Shown: in pieces, positions 61,502-64,000 of the stretch
Layout of the letters: the number at the start of each line of letters is the position of its first letter
Numbering within the stretch: position 1 is the first letter of the stretch
Source: Streptomyces bikiniensis
GTDB taxonomy: Bacteria > Actinomycetota > Actinomycetes > Streptomycetales > Streptomycetaceae
Length of the DNA stretch: 64,000 nt
Assembly: GCA_000716465.1 (NCBI GenBank)
Contig: JNWL01000010.1
Span: forward strand, 83,180 to 147,179
Direction: 5' to 3'
Position numbers and translations under genes: made by a program
Notes under the pieces: model-generated
What the model was told of the DNA's origin: nothing
The model's database searches: none
Seen by the model: only the letters and a program-made list of their open reading frames with translations

Positions 61502-62482
61502 ATGCCGGTCATATCGGCTCCGCACGAATTCAACACCGAAGATCTCTACGTGGATCTCCGGGCGTTGTACGGGTATCCCTTGCACCTCAAATGCGAGGGC
61601 TTCAACTTCGCCGGTTCCATCAAGCTCAAGGCCGCCGCGAGCATGATCGAGGCGGCCGAGCGCAGCGGTGCGCTCACCAAGGGCTCGACGCTGGTGGAGT
61701 CGTCGTCCGGCAACCTCGGGGTCGCGCTCAGCGTGATCGCCGCGGCCAAGGGCTACCACTTCATCTGCGTGGTCGACTCGCGGACGAACGTCGCCACGCG
61801 CAAGCTCATCGAGTCGCTCGGCAGTGAGGTGCACACGGTCACGGAGCCGGCCGGGGAGGGCGGATTCCTGGCGGCGCGGCTCGCGTACGTCCGGACCCTG
61901 CTCGCCGCCGACCCGCGGGTGGTGTGGCTGAACCAGCACGCCAACCCGGACAACTGGCGGGCGCACTACCGCACCACGGCCCCGCAGATCGAGAAGCAGT
62001 TCCCCGGTCTGGAGGTGCTGTTCGTCGGCGCCGGCACCACCGGCACGCTGATGGGCTGCGCCCGCTACTTCAAGGAGCTGCCGCGGCCGGTGACGGTCGT
62101 CGCGGTCGACAGCGTCGGCTCCGTCACCTTCGGCGGCCCGGCCGGCCAGCGCATGATCCCCGGCCTCGGCACGGGGGTGCGCCCCGCGCTGCTCGACACC
62201 TCGTTCGTCGACCACGTCGTGCACGTCCCCGAGGCCGACACCGTCAGCGCCTGCCACGCGCTGGCCCGCGGCGGGTTCCTCTTCGGCGGCTCCACCGGGA
62301 CCGTCGTGAGCGGTGCGCTGCGCTGGCTCGCCGAGCACCGCCCGGGCGAGAACGGCACGGCGGTCGCCATCGCCCCGGACCTCGGCGAACGCTATCTGGA
62401 CACCGTCTACCAGCCGGACTGGGCGCGCGAGGTGTACGGCATCGAACCGACCGGACTTCCCACGGGAGCAACGCAGTCATGA
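61502..62482 (+). CDS. sbnA: SbnA-like enzyme, L-2,3-diaminopropionate biosynthesis (cysteine synthase family)
   Basis: 326 residues of the PLP-dependent cysteine synthase family. The PLP Lys is Lys41 in FAGSIKLKAA, the substrate loop is ESSSGNLGVALS, and the phosphate loop is VGAGTTGTLMG. SbnA condenses O-phospho-L-serine with glutamate to give the ACEGA intermediate that SbnB cleaves. The ATG is behind a weak GGGGG; the stop overlaps the NRPS start as ATGA. Together with the SbnB-like gene at 55965-56972, it strongly suggests the peptide contains diaminopropionate. Confidence 0.93.
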   Translation: MPVISAPHEFNTEDLYVDLRALYGYPLHLKCEGFNFAGSIKLKAAASMIEAAERSGALTKGSTLVESSSGNLGVALSVIAAAKGYHFICVVDSRTNVATRKLIESLGSEVHTVTEPAGEGGFLAARLAYVRTLLAADPRVVWLNQHANPDNWRAHYRTTAPQIEKQFPGLEVLFVGAGTTGTLMGCARYFKELPRPVTVVAVDSVGSVTFGGPAGQRMIPGLGTGVRPALLDTSFVDHVVHVPEADTVSACHALARGGFLFGGSTGTVVSGALRWLAEHRPGENGTAVAIAPDLGERYLDTVYQPDWAREVYGIEPTGLPTGATQS

Positions 62483-64000
62483 CCTCCACACCTCCCGCCC
62501 GGCAGCTGCCGCTCTCCGCCGCTCAGCGCGAGATGTGGTACGGGCAGCAGGCCGACCCGGGCAACCCCGTCTTCACCATGGGCGACTTCCTGGAGCTGCG
62601 CGGCCCCCTGGACACCGACCGGTTCACGGCCGCGTGGCAGGGGGTCGTGCGGGAGGCCGGCACCCTGCGCGCCCTGTTCACCGAGCGCGACGGCGAACCG
62701 TTCCAGGAACTCGCCGACGCCGACGCCTTCCCCGTCGAGTCGCTCGACCTGTCCGGGGAGCCGCGGCCGCGCGCCGCCGCCGAGGCGTTCATGCGCGAGG
62801 ACCTGCTGGTGCCGCCGGACCTGACCTCGGGCACCCTGCGGTCGGTGCTGCTGCGGCTCGGCCCGGACCACCTGCTGTTCTACATCCGGGTCAACCACAT
62901 CCTGGTCGACGGATTCAGCCGCGTCCTCGTCTACAACCGGCTCGCCGCGCTGTACGCGGACCCGGAGGCGGAGGGCGCGTTCCCCGACCCGGGCACGCTC
63001 GCCGCCGACGAGGCCGCGTACGCGGAGACGCCCAGGTACGCGAAGGAGCAGGCGTTCTGGCGGGCCCGCTTCGAGGAGCAGCCGGAGCCGGTGAGCCTCT
63101 CGCCGCGCCCCGGCGGCCCCGCCCGGAGCTCGCTGCGGTGCGAGGCCGTGCTGCCCGCCGCCGTGGTCGAGCGGCTGCGGGCGCTGGCCTGGGACACCCG
63201 CGTCACCTGGCAGACGCTGCTGATCGCGGCGACCGGCGCGTACGTGCAGCGGGCGGCCGGCGTCGACCGGGCCCTGCTGACCCTCGCGGTGCCGGCCCGC
63301 GCCACGGCGGCCGCCCGCGCGGTCCCGGGCATGCGCGCCAACTTCGTGCCGCACCCGGTGCGGGTGGCGCGCGGCCGGACGGTGGCGGACTTCCTGCGCG
63401 ACGGCGCGGCCGAGCTGCGCGCCACGCTGCGGCACCAGAACTACCGGGGCGACCGGATCCGCCGCGACCTCGGCTTCACCGGGGACGCGGGCCGCTCGCT
63501 CGGGCCGACCGTCAACGTCCTGGAGTCGGGCTTCGACTACGCGTTCGGCGCCTGCACGGGCCTGCTGAACAACCTGTCGACCGGCCCGGTCGAGGACATG
63601 CAGATCATCTACCTCGACGCCGCCGAGGAGGGGTACGCGGTCCGGCTGGACGCCAACCCCTCGCGCTACACGCAGGAGGAGCTGGAACTGCACCAGCGCC
63701 GTCTGTTCGGCTGGCTGGAGCGGATCGCCGCGGCGGGCCCGGACGCGGTCCTCGACCGGCTCGACGTGCTGCTGCCGGAGGAGTCGGCCGCGGTGCGGGC
63801 CGGCTGGGACGCCACCGCGGTGGACGAGGCGTACGCGGGAGTGGTGGAGCGGGTCCGTGCCCTGGCTCTCGACGAGCCCGGGAAGACCGCGGTCCAGGAC
63901 GCGGGGGGCTCCGTCTCGTACGCCGAACTGGTCTCCCTGGCCTCGGCGGTGAGCCGCCGTCTGACCGCCGCCGGGGTCCGTCCCGGCGCTCGGGTGGCGA
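62479..64000 (+). CDS. Nonribosomal peptide synthetase, N-terminal part (condensation then adenylation), truncated by window edge
   Basis: 507 residues visible from the ATG at 62479 (ATGA overlap with sbnA-like), open at the right edge. A condensation domain (about 10-440) begins LPLSAAQREMW. Its catalytic motif is Asn139-His140-ILV-Asp144-Gly145, that is NHxxxDG in place of HHxxxDG, keeping the second His and the Asp. An adenylation domain then starts with SVSYAELVSLAS. Beginning with a C domain suggests either an N-acylated start or a partner protein that delivers the first unit. The substrate specificity pocket lies beyond the window. Confidence 0.94.
   Translation, partial: MTSTPPARQLPLSAAQREMWYGQQADPGNPVFTMGDFLELRGPLDTDRFTAAWQGVVREAGTLRALFTERDGEPFQELADADAFPVESLDLSGEPRPRAAAEAFMREDLLVPPDLTSGTLRSVLLRLGPDHLLFYIRVNHILVDGFSRVLVYNRLAALYADPEAEGAFPDPGTLAADEAAYAETPRYAKEQAFWRARFEEQPEPVSLSPRPGGPARSSLRCEAVLPAAVVERLRALAWDTRVTWQTLLIAATGAYVQRAAGVDRALLTLAVPARATAAARAVPGMRANFVPHPVRVARGRTVADFLRDGAAELRATLRHQNYRGDRIRRDLGFTGDAGRSLGPTVNVLESGFDYAFGACTGLLNNLSTGPVEDMQIIYLDAAEEGYAVRLDANPSRYTQEELELHQRRLFGWLERIAAAGPDAVLDRLDVLLPEESAAVRAGWDATAVDEAYAGVVERVRALALDEPGKTAVQDAGGSVSYAELVSLASAVSRRLTAAGVRPGARVA

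Overview
This is high-GC actinobacterial DNA, almost certainly Streptomyces. Support comes from extreme G/C at third codon positions, frequent GTG starts, ATGA-type overlaps, a SARP regulator, NarL-type two-component pairs, a SpoIIE-type phosphatase with anti-sigma ATPase domains, a chitinase with a DasR-like operator, and the edge of a nonribosomal peptide cluster. I see no tRNA, rRNA, CRISPR array or insertion sequence.

Layout. 1-1706: 3' part of an S9 peptidase. 1726-2685: membrane protein of unknown function. 2850-14739: two complete five-gene peptide ABC transporter operons in tandem on the minus strand, each lipoprotein - permease - permease - ATPase - ATPase, with the same gene overlaps and a hairpin after the binding-protein gene in both. 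15312-17213: TypA/BipA. 17517-20009: a third, unusually long peptide-binding lipoprotein without transporter genes. 20157-24212: transglutaminase-like protein, then a TPM-domain membrane protein with PspA. 24295-28288: SpoIIE phosphatase, stand-alone anti-sigma ATPase, NUDIX hydrolase, small SPOR-like protein. 28668-31026: GntR/UTRA regulator divergent from a secreted GH18 chitinase whose promoter holds a dre-like palindrome. 31110-36139: septum-formation-type membrane protein, secreted subtilisin with P domain, threonine-synthase-like enzyme, DUF4232 lipoprotein. 36281-39688: SARP/NB-ARC/TPR regulator behind the remnant of a LuxR-type regulator gene. 39905-45122: MacB-like ABC ATPase and FtsX permease, divergent from a NarL-type kinase/regulator pair.

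45430-51871 looks like a small conflict or defence island between two paralogous two-component systems. It holds an XRE regulator, a tightly coupled TIR / NTPase-like / membrane-protein operon, and a VapBC-type pair. The TIR protein's C-terminal tail and the NTPase-like protein's N-terminus share a 16-residue Gly/Asn/Pro motif. I read this as a candidate amyloid-like signalling adaptor between sensor and effector. It is the most interesting part of the window.

51868-55849: second two-component pair, divergent from a membrane-anchored serine hydrolase. 55965-64000: edge of an NRPS cluster. SbnA- and SbnB-like enzymes should supply L-2,3-diaminopropionate, an MMPL exporter and a DrrAB-type ABC exporter should export or confer resistance, and the first NRPS (condensation domain, then the start of an adenylation domain) runs off the right edge.
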